Source of the DNA: Desulfobacca acetoxidans DSM 11109 | GTDB taxonomy: Bacteria; Desulfobacterota; Desulfobaccia; Desulfobaccales; Desulfobaccaceae | Length of the DNA: 64,000 bases | Reading direction: 5' to 3' | NCBI RefSeq assembly: GCF_000195295.1 | Contig: NC_015388.1 | Location: 1,302,001 to 1,366,000 of the forward strand | Notes under the pieces: model-generated | What the model saw: the letters and a program-made list of their open reading frames with translations, nothing else | Database searches by the model: none | Told to the model about the DNA's origin: nothing | In this document: in pieces, positions 23,836 to 33,560 of the stretch | Layout: each line of letters begins with the position of its first letter | Position numbering within the stretch: position 1 is the stretch's first letter | Made by a program: the position numbers and the translations under genes

Positions 23836-26574
23836 TTATTGAGCCCGCCGTCGGAGAGCCAGCTTAGTTAATTCCACCACCGGGATCAGACTGAGGCTGA
23901 GGCCGCCGGCCAGCAGCCAATCATGCCAGTCCAAGGGAGTCGTATGGAAGAGCGTGGCTAAGGGGGTACATTGCACTACCCCCACGGTCATTGCCAAGGA
24001 GATGATGACCGCGGCGATCAGGAAACGGTTGGCAAAGGGGCCGACGGTGAACAGAGACAGGCGGCTGGAGCGGCAGTTAAAGGCGTTGACCAATTCGGCC
24101 AGCACCAGAGTGACGAATACCATGGTCTGGGCGTGCGGCAGAATCTGTTCGGAATCGGTGGCGCCGGTTGGATTATAGAGGTAATAGTAGGCAAACAATG
24201 GTAGGATGATGAGGGTTTTATAACCGGCGATTACCGCCAGCAGGGTATTAACCGTGTTGGTGAAAACCCCCTCGGTCAATGGTCGGGGGGGGCGGGACAT
24301 GATGTCCGGCGCCTTGGGATCAATTCCCAGGGCCAGGGCTGGCAGGCCGTCGGTAGTGAGGTTGACCCACAGTATCTGTAGTGCTATCAAAGGCATCGGC
24401 AGCCCGAGGAAAAAGGCCCCGGTGAGTATGATTATCTCACCCAGATTACAGCTCAGCAGAAACACCAGATACTTTTTGATATTATCGAAGATGGCCCGGC
24501 CTTCCTCAACTGCGGCCACCAGGGTGGCGAAATTGTCGTCCGCCAGAATCATCGCTGCGGTCTCCTTGGTGACCTCAGTACCGGTGATGCCCATGGCGAC
24601 GCCGATATCGGCGCGTTTGAGGGCCGGAGCATCATTAACCCCATCGCCGGTCATGGCCACGATTTCACCTTTGCGTTTCAAGACCTCCACCAGACGCAGC
24701 TTATGCTCCGGGGCGACTCGGGCAAAAACCGCCGTGTGCTCCACCGTGGCGAGAAGCTCCTCATCATTCAATTGATTGACCTCTTGGCCGCAGAGGACGG
24801 TTTGTCCCGCACCGCTTTTTTTCATGAGACCCAGGTCGTTGGCTATGGCACCGGCGGTCTGAGGATGGTCTCCAGTGACCATGATCACCTTAATGCCCGC
24901 CCGGCGGCAGCGGCTGACGGCCTCCTTGGCTTCGGGACGGGGAGGATCCATCATGCCTACCAGCCCGACCCAGACCAGATCGGTCTCCTCAGATTCCGGG
25001 GTCAGCTCCGGCCGGTCAGACAGGCGTCGATAAGCCAGCCCCAGGACCCGCAGGGCTGATCCGGCCAGGCGGGAATTTTCCGCCAGAATATCCTCGCGAT
25101 CCGCTTCCTCAAAAGGTTTTTCCCCCTGAGTAGTCAATTGCCGGACACAAAACGGCAGCAGGTTTTCCGGAGCGCCTTTAAGATACATGACCGGGCCCGC
25201 GGTGTCCTGATGAATCGTGCTCATGCGCTTGCGTTTGGAGTCAAAGGGAACTTCGCCCAGCCGTGGATGTTCTTGTATCAGGTGGGGGTAATCCAGGCCG
25301 GCTTTCAAACCCATGGTCAGCAGGGCGCCCTCGGTGGGGTCCCCGCGCAGCCGCCAGGCGCCTTCCTCCTGTTTGAGAGTGGCGTCGTTGCACAGCAACG
25401 AGATGCGGGCGGCAGTATGCAGTACCGGATTGGCGAGGGTAAGAATCTCATGGTCGGCCGTATGAAAGTCACCCTTGGGTTCATAGCCGGAGCCGGTGAC
25501 AGTGACCCGGCGATGCTCGAGGTAAAGACGGCGTACCGTCATCTCGTTTTTGGTCAGGGTGCCGGTTTTGTCAGTACAGATAACGGTAGTACAGCCCATG
25601 GTTTCCACCGCGGGGAGGCGTTTGACGATGGCCTGGCGTCTGGCCATGCGGGTGGCCCCGATGGAGAGCGCTCCGGTGACGACGGCAGGGAGAGATTCCG
25701 GCACCGAGGCCACGGCCAGGCTGATACCCCAGATAAGCATGGCTAGCCAACCGTAGCCTTTAACAATACCCATCAGCACTGCTCCGATTGCCACGGCCAG
25801 ACAGATGAGGCTGAGCACCCGGCCGATAAGCGAAATCCGCTTTTCCAGGGGTGTTGGTTCGGCGCGTACCTCCCCCAGCATCTGAGCGATACGGCCGAAT
25901 TCAGTGTTCATGCCGGTGGCGGTGACCACGGCGACGCCGCGGCCATAGGTTGCTACGGAGCCGCCAAAAATCATGTTGAGCCGATCGGCGATGGGGATAT
26001 CCGGTGCTGGCAGCACCGCTTCGGATTTGGCCACCGGGGTTGATTCGCCGGTGAGAATGGCCTCATCCACCATAAGGTTGACCGTCTCCAGGAGCCGGGC
26101 GTCAGCCGCAATACGGTCACCGGTGTGAACAAGCAGGATGTCACCCGGAACAATCTCGCTCACCGTTACCACTACCTCTTCACCATCCCGCAAAACGGCG
26201 GCGTGGGGTGCGGCCAGCCGTTGCAGGGCGGCGGCGGCCTTTTCGGCTCGGTACTCCTGAAAGAATCCCAAGATGACGCAGGCCAGGACAATGGCCAGGA
26301 TAACCAGAGAGTCCAGGTGCTCACCCAACAGGAAAGAAATCGCTGCGGCAACAAGCAGAATGACCATAAGCAGGTTCTGGAACTGACGTAGCAGAATGAG
26401 AAACGGGGAAATTTTCTTCCCCGCCGCCAGTTCGTTCGGACCGAACGCTTCCTGGCGGGTCAGAACCTCTTCCCCGGATAGCCCCTGGGCACTCGAATTG
26501 AGGAGCTGGAGTACCGCCTCACCTTCGAGGGTGTGATAGGCAGGCGTTGCCAAATCAGAATTCTCTATTGTCAT
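23836..26574 (-). CDS. P-type Ca2+-transporting ATPase (P2 type)
   Basis: The ATG at 26574 gives 912 residues; the frame opens 17 codons earlier but that would overlap tlyA. It has the cation-ATPase N-terminal domain, the actuator TGES loop (ILTGESTPV), the phosphorylation site Asp335 in CTDKTGTLTKNE, the nucleotide-binding KGAPE segment and the hinge MTGDGVNDAPALKRADIG. Membrane motifs SVPESLPAVVTGALS and NLTTDGLPALALGIDP fit SERCA/PMCA-like calcium pumps (P2A/P2B); Mn2+ or Na+ relatives are possible. It exports cation from the cytoplasm at the cost of ATP. It is 19 bases downstream of tlyA on the same strand. Confidence 0.9.
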   Translation of the reverse strand: MTIENSDLATPAYHTLEGEAVLQLLNSSAQGLSGEEVLTRQEAFGPNELAAGKKISPFLILLRQFQNLLMVILLVAAAISFLLGEHLDSLVILAIVLACVILGFFQEYRAEKAAAALQRLAAPHAAVLRDGEEVVVTVSEIVPGDILLVHTGDRIAADARLLETVNLMVDEAILTGESTPVAKSEAVLPAPDIPIADRLNMIFGGSVATYGRGVAVVTATGMNTEFGRIAQMLGEVRAEPTPLEKRISLIGRVLSLICLAVAIGAVLMGIVKGYGWLAMLIWGISLAVASVPESLPAVVTGALSIGATRMARRQAIVKRLPAVETMGCTTVICTDKTGTLTKNEMTVRRLYLEHRRVTVTGSGYEPKGDFHTADHEILTLANPVLHTAARISLLCNDATLKQEEGAWRLRGDPTEGALLTMGLKAGLDYPHLIQEHPRLGEVPFDSKRKRMSTIHQDTAGPVMYLKGAPENLLPFCVRQLTTQGEKPFEEADREDILAENSRLAGSALRVLGLAYRRLSDRPELTPESEETDLVWVGLVGMMDPPRPEAKEAVSRCRRAGIKVIMVTGDHPQTAGAIANDLGLMKKSGAGQTVLCGQEVNQLNDEELLATVEHTAVFARVAPEHKLRLVEVLKRKGEIVAMTGDGVNDAPALKRADIGVAMGITGTEVTKETAAMILADDNFATLVAAVEEGRAIFDNIKKYLVFLLSCNLGEIIILTGAFFLGLPMPLIALQILWVNLTTDGLPALALGIDPKAPDIMSRPPRPLTEGVFTNTVNTLLAVIAGYKTLIILPLFAYYYLYNPTGATDSEQILPHAQTMVFVTLVLAELVNAFNCRSSRLSLFTVGPFANRFLIAAVIISLAMTVGVVQCTPLATLFHTTPLDWHDWLLAGGLSLSLIPVVELTKLALRRRAQ

Positions 26575-26593
26575 GGTATGTATTCTCGAAAGT

Positions 26594-27376
26594 TCAAGGT
26601 TCGGGGTTGGGCGGGCACTGTCCACCAGCCAACTTTAAATATACTAAATACTCCAGATTGCCCTTGGGGCCGAGAATGGGGGATGGAACCACTCCCAGAT
26701 TTTCAAGGCCAAGGGTCTGGGCGCATCGTTGAATTTCAGCTACGGTCTGGAGTTGCAGTTGCGTATCCCGCACGACCCCGCCTTTGCCGACCTGCCCCTT
26801 GCCAACCTCAAACTGCGGTTTTACCAATGCCACAATACCGCCGCCAGGGCGCAGGAATGGCAAAACGCAGGGCAGGACAAGCTTAAGGGAGATAAACGAA
26901 ACGTCGATAACAATGAAATCCACAGCCTCGGGGATTGCCGGGCGGGAGAGATGGCGGATGTTCGTGCGCTCCAGCACTATGACTCGCGGGTCCTGCCGAA
27001 GCCGCCAGGCAAGCTGGCCATAGCCGACGTCCACGGCATAGACTCGGATGGCGCCATGCTGCAGCAGACAGTCGGTGAACCCTCCGGTGGAGGCGCCCAC
27101 ATCAAGAACCGTGAGGCCGGTCACCTGAAGCTGGAAATGGTCCAGGGCGGCCGCCAGTTTGACCCCGCCGCGACTGACATAGGGTTGATCAGGGGACTTC
27201 AAGGCGACCGCAGCATCGTCCGGAATCAGAGCGCCCGCCTTGGAAACCGGCGCGCCATTGACCAACACCTGGTTGGCCAGGATCAGGGCGCGGGCGCGCT
27301 CCCGCGCCGCTGCCAGTCCGCGTTCTACCAACAATCGGTCTAGGCGGATTTTTCTCGGGCTGAGGTGAGCCATCAT
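26594..27376 (-). CDS. tlyA: TlyA-family rRNA 2'-O-methyltransferase
   Basis: This 260-residue protein has an N-terminal S4 RNA-binding domain (RLDRLLVERGLAAARERARALILANQVLVNG, about 10-40) and a FtsJ/RrmJ-like Rossmann methyltransferase domain (VSRGGVKLAAAL, LDVGASTGGFTDCLLQHGA with the SAM site, and VDFIVIDVSFISLKL). The TlyA family methylates a ribose 2'-OH of cytidine in 16S and 23S rRNA. It starts close to the TlyA start of other species and shares a transcript with the downstream Ca2+ ATPase. Confidence 0.92.
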   Translation of the reverse strand: MMAHLSPRKIRLDRLLVERGLAAARERARALILANQVLVNGAPVSKAGALIPDDAAVALKSPDQPYVSRGGVKLAAALDHFQLQVTGLTVLDVGASTGGFTDCLLQHGAIRVYAVDVGYGQLAWRLRQDPRVIVLERTNIRHLSRPAIPEAVDFIVIDVSFISLKLVLPCVLPFLRPGGGIVALVKPQFEVGKGQVGKGGVVRDTQLQLQTVAEIQRCAQTLGLENLGVVPSPILGPKGNLEYLVYLKLAGGQCPPNPEP

Positions 27377-27587
27377 ACAATAATGCAGCGATTATTTATT
27401 GATATTGAAACAATGCCTAAAATATCGGTCCCGGGTTTTGAGAAAAAAAGTGCAATTTCGATTTTAGTTCATTATACTAGAAAAATCTATCCGGGAACCT
27501 AAGAAAAGCGGCAGATAGACGCAACCAATCCGATAAGGTGCCGATAAATTAGAGAAATTAAGCAACTTCGAAAAGACTGTTGTTCCT

Positions 27588-28922
27588 ATGGCTACTTCCA
27601 CGATTAAGGCCCTGATTATCGACGACGATAAAGCCATGCGGGATGCCTGTCACCAGATTCTCTCCCGCTTAGGCTATGAGGTCGAGGTTGCCAGCAATGG
27701 CCACCTTGGTTTAGCCCTGTTGGAAAAAGCTTCTTTTGACCTGGTCTTGCTGGACCTGGTGATGCCGGATCAGAATGGGGTCGAGGTGCTCAAACAGATC
27801 AAGGTCCTAGATCCGCAGGTGCAGGTTGTCATCATTACCGGCTATGGCACTATCGCCTCCGCCGTGGAGACCATCAAGTTAGGTGCCTTTGATTTTTTGC
27901 CGAAGCCATTTACTCCGGACGACTTGCGTCAAGTGGTGAAACGGGCTTTGGTGAAGCAGCGGGAAGGCGAAACCCCGGTAGTCAGAAAAGATGAGAGTGA
28001 CGGGCTACGGATTGTCCATGAAAGTGAGGCCATGGCCCGGGTTATGGAAATGGCGCAGCGGGTGGCCCTCAGTGACAGTACTGTTTTGATCACCGGCGAA
28101 TCCGGTACCGGCAAAGGTTTGATTGCCCAGAAAATTCATGCCCTGAGCGATCGGCGGCAGCAGCCCTTCATCACTGTGGACTGCGGCGCCCTGGTAGAGA
28201 CCCTATTCGAGAGCGAACTTTTTGGACATGTCAAAGGTGCTTTCACCGGCGCCAACTCCAACAAGATCGGCAAATTTGAACTGGCCCAAGGCGGCACCCT
28301 GTTTTTTGACGAGGTCAGCAATATCAGTCTGGAGGTGCAGGCCAAACTCCTGCGTGCGGTGCAGGAGCTCAAGATCTCCCGGGTCGGCAGCCACCGGGTC
28401 ATTAGCGTTGATGTGAGGATCATCGCTGCCACCAACCGTGATTTATCTCAAGCGATTCGGACCGGGATTTTTCGCGAAGACCTGTTTTACCGGCTGAACG
28501 TCGTCTCCATTCATATCCCCCCACTTCGCCGGCGGAAAAGTGATATTACACCTCTGATCGGATATTTCCTTGATAAATATAATCGGCGCCTGAAAAAGAG
28601 CGTGCAGGGTTTTACCCCTGAAGCCCTGGAGTTGATGCTGGAGTATAATTGGCCGGGAAACGTCCGGGAACTGGAGAATACCATAGAGCGGTTGGTGGTC
28701 TTCAGCGTCGGTCCCTATCTGGAATTGGCCGACCTGGCCTTTTCCGGAGTCGAATTCGGCCCGCAGCCCGGCAGTGAGGCCATCAGCCTCAAGGACATGG
28801 AGCGAGATCACATACTGCGTATCCTTCAACAATGCGAGGGCCGGCGTAGCGACACCGCCCGGCTCTTGGGCATCGACCGCAAGACCCTGCGGGAGAAGTT
28901 AAAGCGCTATCAGATTGAGTAA
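27588..28922 (+). CDS. NtrC-family sigma-54 response regulator
   Basis: This 444-residue regulator has a receiver domain (1-120; acidic IIDDDK, phosphoacceptor Asp56 in LVLLDLVMPD, and KPFTPDD), an AAA+ domain with GESGTGKG, GAFTGA and GTLFFDE, and a Fis-type C-terminal helix-turn-helix (TARLLGIDRKTLREKLKRY). It should activate sigma-54 promoters when phosphorylated. No kinase gene is adjacent, so its partner is elsewhere. The next gene starts within its last codons. Confidence 0.93.
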   Translation: MATSTIKALIIDDDKAMRDACHQILSRLGYEVEVASNGHLGLALLEKASFDLVLLDLVMPDQNGVEVLKQIKVLDPQVQVVIITGYGTIASAVETIKLGAFDFLPKPFTPDDLRQVVKRALVKQREGETPVVRKDESDGLRIVHESEAMARVMEMAQRVALSDSTVLITGESGTGKGLIAQKIHALSDRRQQPFITVDCGALVETLFESELFGHVKGAFTGANSNKIGKFELAQGGTLFFDEVSNISLEVQAKLLRAVQELKISRVGSHRVISVDVRIIAATNRDLSQAIRTGIFREDLFYRLNVVSIHIPPLRRRKSDITPLIGYFLDKYNRRLKKSVQGFTPEALELMLEYNWPGNVRELENTIERLVVFSVGPYLELADLAFSGVEFGPQPGSEAISLKDMERDHILRILQQCEGRRSDTARLLGIDRKTLREKLKRYQIE

Positions 28923-31182
28923 GCCTCTTACGGGTGCCAGCCTGATCATCTGGTGGGGCGCGCTTTCATTGGCGGCTCAGGTTATCATCCTGCGGGAATT
29001 TCTGACCCTGGCCCAGGGGAATGAATTGTACCTCGGTTTAGGCCTGTGGGCCTGGCTGGTCTGGACCGGTTTAGGGAGCCTCGCCGGTGGGTGGTTAGCT
29101 GCCGGCAGACAGATATCCTCAGGCGTACTGATCTGGCTGCTGTTCGGGTTGAGCGCCAGTCTACCCCTCACGATGATCGCCTGCCGGGCGCTGCCGACTA
29201 TCATGGGTTGGACCTCGGGAGTAACCCTCTCACCGGCAAGCCTTGGTCTATGGTTTGTAGTCTTATGCCTGTTCTACTGCTTCCTGTCAGGTCTGTTCTT
29301 CCCACTGGCCTGCAAGTGGCAGGAAGGGGCGGGCGGGTCTGCCGGTCTGGTGGGTCGGGTGTATGGGTTGGACTCCCTGGGTATGTGTCTAGGCGGGATC
29401 ATCTTGCAGGTGCTGCTGCTGGGGCGGGTGGGAAGCCTCAAACTGGCCCTCGGGGCGGCGTTGGCCGTAGTACTCTCCATCCTGGCCTGGTCTTATTCTA
29501 CCTACCGGCGAGACCGCCATCTGCTGACGCTCATAGCGGTAGTCTTGGCTGGAGGAGCTGTGGTCGCCGCCTGGCATCTGGACCGGGCCAGTCGCAGGTG
29601 GCAATGGCCGCATCGAACCGTCCGGGCGGTAGTGGAAACTCCTTACAGTCTCTGGAGCGCCACTCAAGAGGCCGAACAGATCAGCTTCAGCGCTAATGGC
29701 CTGTGGTTTTTCAGTTATCCCGATCCCGAGACGGCGGAGGAGCAGGTGCATTACGCCCTGCTGCAGCATCCCGCCCCCGTCCGGGTGCTGCTCGTGGGCG
29801 GTGGCGTGGCCGGTTTGACCTCAGAGATACTCAAAACTCCCGGCCTTTCTCAGGTGGATTACGTTGAACTTGATCCCCAACTCATCGCCTTGGCCAGTCA
29901 GATGCTGCCGGGGGCGGTTTTACAACCCCGCCAGGACCGGCGGCTGCGGGTTATCTATGAGGATGGCCGACGTTTCCTGCAACGGGGTCAGAGCCTCTAC
30001 GACGTCATCATTATGGCCCTGCCCGAACCCAAGAACGCTCTCTTAAACCGTTTTTACAGCCTGGAATTTTTTCAGGCGGTGAAGGAGCGGCTGACGCCGC
30101 AGGGGGTCTTCAGCTTCGGGCTTACCGGCTCCGAGACCAGCCTGAGCCCGCTGCGCACGAGATACCTGGCTCTCTCCGCCGCCACCCTGGGTCAGGTCTT
30201 CCCGGAAGTCATTGTGCTGCCGGGTCGCACCTGGCGCTTCTTTGCCTCCCCTCAGTCGCATAACCTGACCTCTGATCCGGAGGTCTTGTTATCCCGCCGA
30301 CAGGCCAGGGGACTGGAGCTGTTTTTTGTGCGGGATTATTATCTGCGCGCCAACCTCTCTCCTGCCCGAAGGGCCTACGCCAACCGGATGCTGCAGATGG
30401 TCCCGCCGGAGATAAATACCGATCTCAAACCGGCAGGTCTCTTGTACCAATTGGCTCTCGGCGGGATGGAAGAGCCAGGTCCGCTCCCCGAAGTGCTGCT
30501 GTGGCTAAAACAGCACGGCGTCTGGTGGCTTTACGCCGGGGTCGGACTGATTACCCTGGGCGGTTGGGGCAGGCTGCGAATCGCGGGCCGGCAGAGCAGA
30601 CAGGGAGTCTATCTCTATAGCGTTCTGGTCATGGGATTGACTGCTATGGGAATGGAATTAGTTGTTTTGATCCTGTTCCAAATAACCCTCGGATATCTTT
30701 ACGGTCAGATCAGTCTCCTGCTAGCGGCCTTTATGGGAGGGCTGGCCGGAGGGTCATACCAGGCCGGACAGCGGTTGGCCCTGGGTGCCTCGGCCTGGCG
30801 GCTGGCGATCCTCAATCAGGCTGGTTTGGGCGTATTCCTGACTACCTTGGGTCTGGGCTTACCGGCTCTGGTGGCGTTTGCCCCGCTACGGCAGGATGGC
30901 TGGGGCCAGGCTATTTTTGTCGGTCTCCTGTTCGGTGCCGGTCTGCTGAGCGGAGCCGTCTTCGCCAGCCAGGCGGAACTCAGCCAGAGGCACGGGGTGA
31001 AACTGTCCCTGGGGGCCGGACGATTATATGCGGTTGATCTGGCAGGGGCCACCTTGGGAACCCTGGGTATGAGCCTCCTGGTGATTCCCTGTTTTGGACC
31101 GGCCCAGGCCCTGCTGTTGAGCGGGGCCATGAACGCCTCCGCCGTCCTGTTGCTTGTTGCGGAAAGACGGCGGGCGCTGTAG
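28915..31182 (+). CDS. membrane protein with spermidine-synthase-like domain
   Basis: The TTG at 28915 overlaps the end of the regulator gene by 8 bases. The 755-residue protein has about six membrane helices (1-215), a soluble Rossmann methyltransferase-like domain (about 220-470; VLLVGGGVAGLTSEIL, VDYVELDP, LRVIYEDGRRFLQ and a YDVIIMALPEP strand) and another set of helices (about 535-750). This is the fused MFS/spermidine-synthase-like type common in Deltaproteobacteria. Whether it moves or makes a polyamine or acts on another aminopropyl substrate is unknown. The tight overlap with the NtrC-type regulator suggests they are translated together. Confidence 0.8.
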   Translation: MSKPLTGASLIIWWGALSLAAQVIILREFLTLAQGNELYLGLGLWAWLVWTGLGSLAGGWLAAGRQISSGVLIWLLFGLSASLPLTMIACRALPTIMGWTSGVTLSPASLGLWFVVLCLFYCFLSGLFFPLACKWQEGAGGSAGLVGRVYGLDSLGMCLGGIILQVLLLGRVGSLKLALGAALAVVLSILAWSYSTYRRDRHLLTLIAVVLAGGAVVAAWHLDRASRRWQWPHRTVRAVVETPYSLWSATQEAEQISFSANGLWFFSYPDPETAEEQVHYALLQHPAPVRVLLVGGGVAGLTSEILKTPGLSQVDYVELDPQLIALASQMLPGAVLQPRQDRRLRVIYEDGRRFLQRGQSLYDVIIMALPEPKNALLNRFYSLEFFQAVKERLTPQGVFSFGLTGSETSLSPLRTRYLALSAATLGQVFPEVIVLPGRTWRFFASPQSHNLTSDPEVLLSRRQARGLELFFVRDYYLRANLSPARRAYANRMLQMVPPEINTDLKPAGLLYQLALGGMEEPGPLPEVLLWLKQHGVWWLYAGVGLITLGGWGRLRIAGRQSRQGVYLYSVLVMGLTAMGMELVVLILFQITLGYLYGQISLLLAAFMGGLAGGSYQAGQRLALGASAWRLAILNQAGLGVFLTTLGLGLPALVAFAPLRQDGWGQAIFVGLLFGAGLLSGAVFASQAELSQRHGVKLSLGAGRLYAVDLAGATLGTLGMSLLVIPCFGPAQALLLSGAMNASAVLLLVAERRRAL

Positions 31183-31211
31183 CGCTAAATTAAGGGGAAA
31201 CTGGAACCTCA

Positions 31212-31490
31212 TATCTGAAAACAGTGCTCTTAAAGACGGCGGGCGCGGCCCGCCCTATGAGTAAGTTGCCAATAAATTATCGATAATGGGATAGGGCAGC
31301 CCATGGCCACCGCTTATGTTTAACATGAGCGATGAGAAGAAATTTGTATGAGAACAGCAAGGATAGGGCGGCCCATGGCCACCGCTTATGTTTAACATCT
31401 GCTTGGCACGGCGAGGCCAGGCAAGGATAGGGCGGCCCATGGCCGCCGTTTGTGTTTAACATGAGCGATGAGAAGAAATTTGTATGAGAA
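31212..31490 (+). repeat. family B repeat with three tandem sub-units
   Basis: The block starts with GAAAACAG and the strong palindrome GGCGGGCGCGGCCCGCC, then has three partial tandem copies starting near 31290, 31362 and 31426, each reading GATAGGGCGGCCCATGGCC or a close variant. It ends in a GAGAACAG boundary that also begins the next repeat. Two further copies of family B lie at 33561 and 60652. Confidence 0.8.
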
Positions 31491-31583
31491 CAGTGGGCGG
31501 TGGGCAGAAAAAATATGATTGTGAACAGCCGCCACGGTTCTGTTTTCATGCTTTGTTGTGATTACCAGAACATGCCAATTTAA
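31484..31583 (-). repeat. family A repeat following family B
   Basis: An inverted copy of family A: heptamer-like GTGGGCG stretch, core complement ATTGTGAACAGCCGCCACGG, then TCTGTTTTCATGCTTTGTTGTG and the closing ACCAGAACATGCCAATTTAAGAG. The first element is joined to family B through a shared AACAG boundary. Together the two repeats fill the 424-base gap between the spermidine-synthase-like gene and the autotransporter remnant. Confidence 0.75.
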
Positions 31584-31606
31584 GAGACAATAGACCTGCC
31601 GGTTCC

Positions 31607-32270
31607 TTAAAACTCCACCCGCAGTCCTGCCGTTACCCCCTGATAAAAACTGCCTCCCCGACCGACTTCGGCATTGTAGCCGACCCTGGCGGTGAATCGC
31701 TTGGAACAACGGGCCGCCACCTCCACCCCGAGGACGGCGAAGTCCCGTTGGGGAGCGTCAGTCCGAAAAATGAAAGGGACACTACTCTGGGCCAGGCTGG
31801 CATTCAATCCCCGGCTGCGGTCGGAATATTCATGCTGCCAGACGGCATATACTTGGGGCGTCAGGGGCACGGAGCCGATTTTGGTAGTGTAGGCCAGACG
31901 TCCTCCCAATCCGGTCTGCAGTGACGCCGCCGACTGTCGGGCCACGGTAAGATTCAGGGCCCCGGCAATACTTTCGGTAAATGTGCGGGTCTGGAGATCA
32001 ACATAGTGCAGCGACAGCTTCGGGCCGGCGATGACAGCTCCCGCCTTAAAATCATAACCGGTCTCAGCTGCCAGATGAAGCTGGTTGCCGCTGGTTGTTG
32101 CCCTGGCGGTGCGGCTGATGCCTCCAAACCGGAGATTCCTTGGCTTGCAGGATACCGCCGTTCAGGGTCTGGGGGGCAGAAGTATTGCCCAACAACCGCA
32201 GCCAGCCAGCGTCCACTGAGTGCTGTAGGGTGCGCACCGCCCACCATTTCTTGATCTACTCTCTCTTATC
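31607..32270 (-). pseudogene. autotransporter beta-barrel remnant, frameshifted
   Basis: The last ~190 codons on the minus strand read as a typical autotransporter outer-membrane barrel: LHLAAETGYDFKAGAVIAGP, then LHYVDLQTRTFTESIAGALN, QTGLGGRLAY, and a terminal VTAGLRVEF ending in Phe as outer-membrane barrels do. Upstream of about 32115 the same reading continues only in another frame (VDAGWLRLLGNTSAPQTLNG), then disappears near 32270. So it lacks a start, signal peptide and passenger and has at least one frameshift. It is an inactive remnant unless the sequence contains an error. Confidence 0.65.
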
Positions 32271-32310
32271 ATCCTCTAGAAAATTGCGGTTCGGACTTTT
32301 GCAGAAAAAT

Positions 32311-32865
32311 TCAGGAATTCTGGGCTGATTCCAGGCGCTGGCGGAATTCCTTCAGGGCCTGGGGAATCAATCGCCGGATAAAAATGGCGCGGTCGCTGGG
32401 GATAAGTTTCTCATACTCGCCATAAGCGGGGTAACCCGGCGCCAAGGGGGGGGTCTGAATGGCCTGTGCTGCGGAAGCCTTGGCGACTATGTCGAGCAAG
32501 GCGACCAGCGGTTGCTCAGCTTTTGGAGGGGATTCCACCCAGCCCAGCCGCCGGAGCATCTCAAAGCGGAAATAATCTAGCAGACGCAAAGAAAGGTCTA
32601 AAACACACTGTTTTGTCTGGCTGTCCAGATCGTTTAGGATAAAGCGGGTCGACGTGCCCCATCCCTTGGCTCCCATAACCAGATCAAAGATGACGCAGAG
32701 ATTTTCCTCTCCGGGTGTAGCCAGAAACAAGAGAGTACGGTCGCTCAGATCACCTAGGCGCGTTTGAGGGCCGAATTGCTCGCGAAATCTGGTCAGCCAG
32801 GTGCGGAAACCGTGATCTGCAGCCAATTTGCGACGGAACTGCTCAAGCTCAATAACCTCAGCCAT
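32311..32865 (-). CDS. hypothetical protein downstream of pgsA
   Basis: This 184-residue soluble protein begins MAEVIELEQFRRKLAADHGF and is rich in L, R and F, with a LCVIFDLVMGAKGWGT segment in the middle and FRFEMLRRLGW later. No domain was recognised. Its start codon touches the pgsA stop codon (both use base 32865), so the two are translationally linked, yet no shared function follows from that alone. Confidence 0.7.
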   Translation of the reverse strand: MAEVIELEQFRRKLAADHGFRTWLTRFREQFGPQTRLGDLSDRTLLFLATPGEENLCVIFDLVMGAKGWGTSTRFILNDLDSQTKQCVLDLSLRLLDYFRFEMLRRLGWVESPPKAEQPLVALLDIVAKASAAQAIQTPPLAPGYPAYGEYEKLIPSDRAIFIRRLIPQALKEFRQRLESAQNS

Positions 32866-33458
32866 TAGCTCTGTCCTAAATCAGCCGTTTTTTTACCATG
32901 TTCATTGAGCAGACGCAAACCCCGCATGAGATAATGGATGCCTGAGGCTACTGTAAAATAAGCGGTTACCCAACCGCATCCCACCAGCACCCAGCGGGGG
33001 TAAGGCCACAATTCTCCCAGAATGGCTAAAAAAACTGTAAAAATCTGAAAGACGGTGGCCCATTTGCTTACTCGGGCCGGTTCGATGCGCACGGTCACAT
33101 CAAAGAGTTTAAGGGCGATGATGCCACCTACTATGACTATATCGCGGCTGATGACAATGATTGCCAGCCAGGCCGGAACCTTGTGAAAATAACCCAGCAC
33201 AAGGAAACTGGAGGTTATTAACAACTTGTCCGCCAAAGGATCCAGGTGGGCCCCGAGCGGTGACTTCTGTTTAAAATTACGGGCAATATAACCGTCGATC
33301 AGGTCGCTCAAGCCGGCTAAGACAAAAATGATCATTGCCCGATCATAAACGCCTTGCAGCAGAAAAATTACAAACAACGGCGTGGCCAGGATGCGTATCA
33401 TGGTGATGACATTGGGCACGGTCAGACGGGAATTAATATATGGAGGCTCCTGTTCCAC
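32865..33458 (-). CDS. pgsA: CDP-diacylglycerol-glycerol-3-phosphate 3-phosphatidyltransferase
   Basis: This 197-residue membrane enzyme has the CDP-alcohol phosphatidyltransferase signature D-x2-D-G-x2-A-R-x8-G-x3-D-x3-D in DLIDGYIARNFKQKSPLGAHLDPLADKL (residues about 52-79), with membrane helices around it. The N-terminal VPNVITMIRILATPLFVIFL is typical of PgsA. It makes phosphatidylglycerol phosphate from CDP-diacylglycerol and glycerol-3-phosphate. Related CDP-alcohol transferases share the motif, so the glycerol-phosphate assignment is family-based. Confidence 0.9.
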   Translation of the reverse strand: MEQEPPYINSRLTVPNVITMIRILATPLFVIFLLQGVYDRAMIIFVLAGLSDLIDGYIARNFKQKSPLGAHLDPLADKLLITSSFLVLGYFHKVPAWLAIIVISRDIVIVGGIIALKLFDVTVRIEPARVSKWATVFQIFTVFLAILGELWPYPRWVLVGCGWVTAYFTVASGIHYLMRGLRLLNEHGKKTADLGQS

Positions 33459-33560
33459 GAACCAGATTCCTTACTCTATTACCCACAAACTGCGAATTAG
33501 TTACACGTCGGCGCGATCTTTGTGTTCGCCCTCAACATCGGTTATGTATCATATTCTGCT

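Noticed and set aside
23583-23867. 94-codon membrane-protein-like frame
   Set aside because: No ribosome binding site, the first half is repeat sequence, and the end overlaps the Ca2+-ATPase gene.
31217-31250. GC palindrome as an intrinsic terminator
   Set aside because: GGCGGGCGCGGCCCGCC is not followed by a T-run and recurs as part of family B at other loci.
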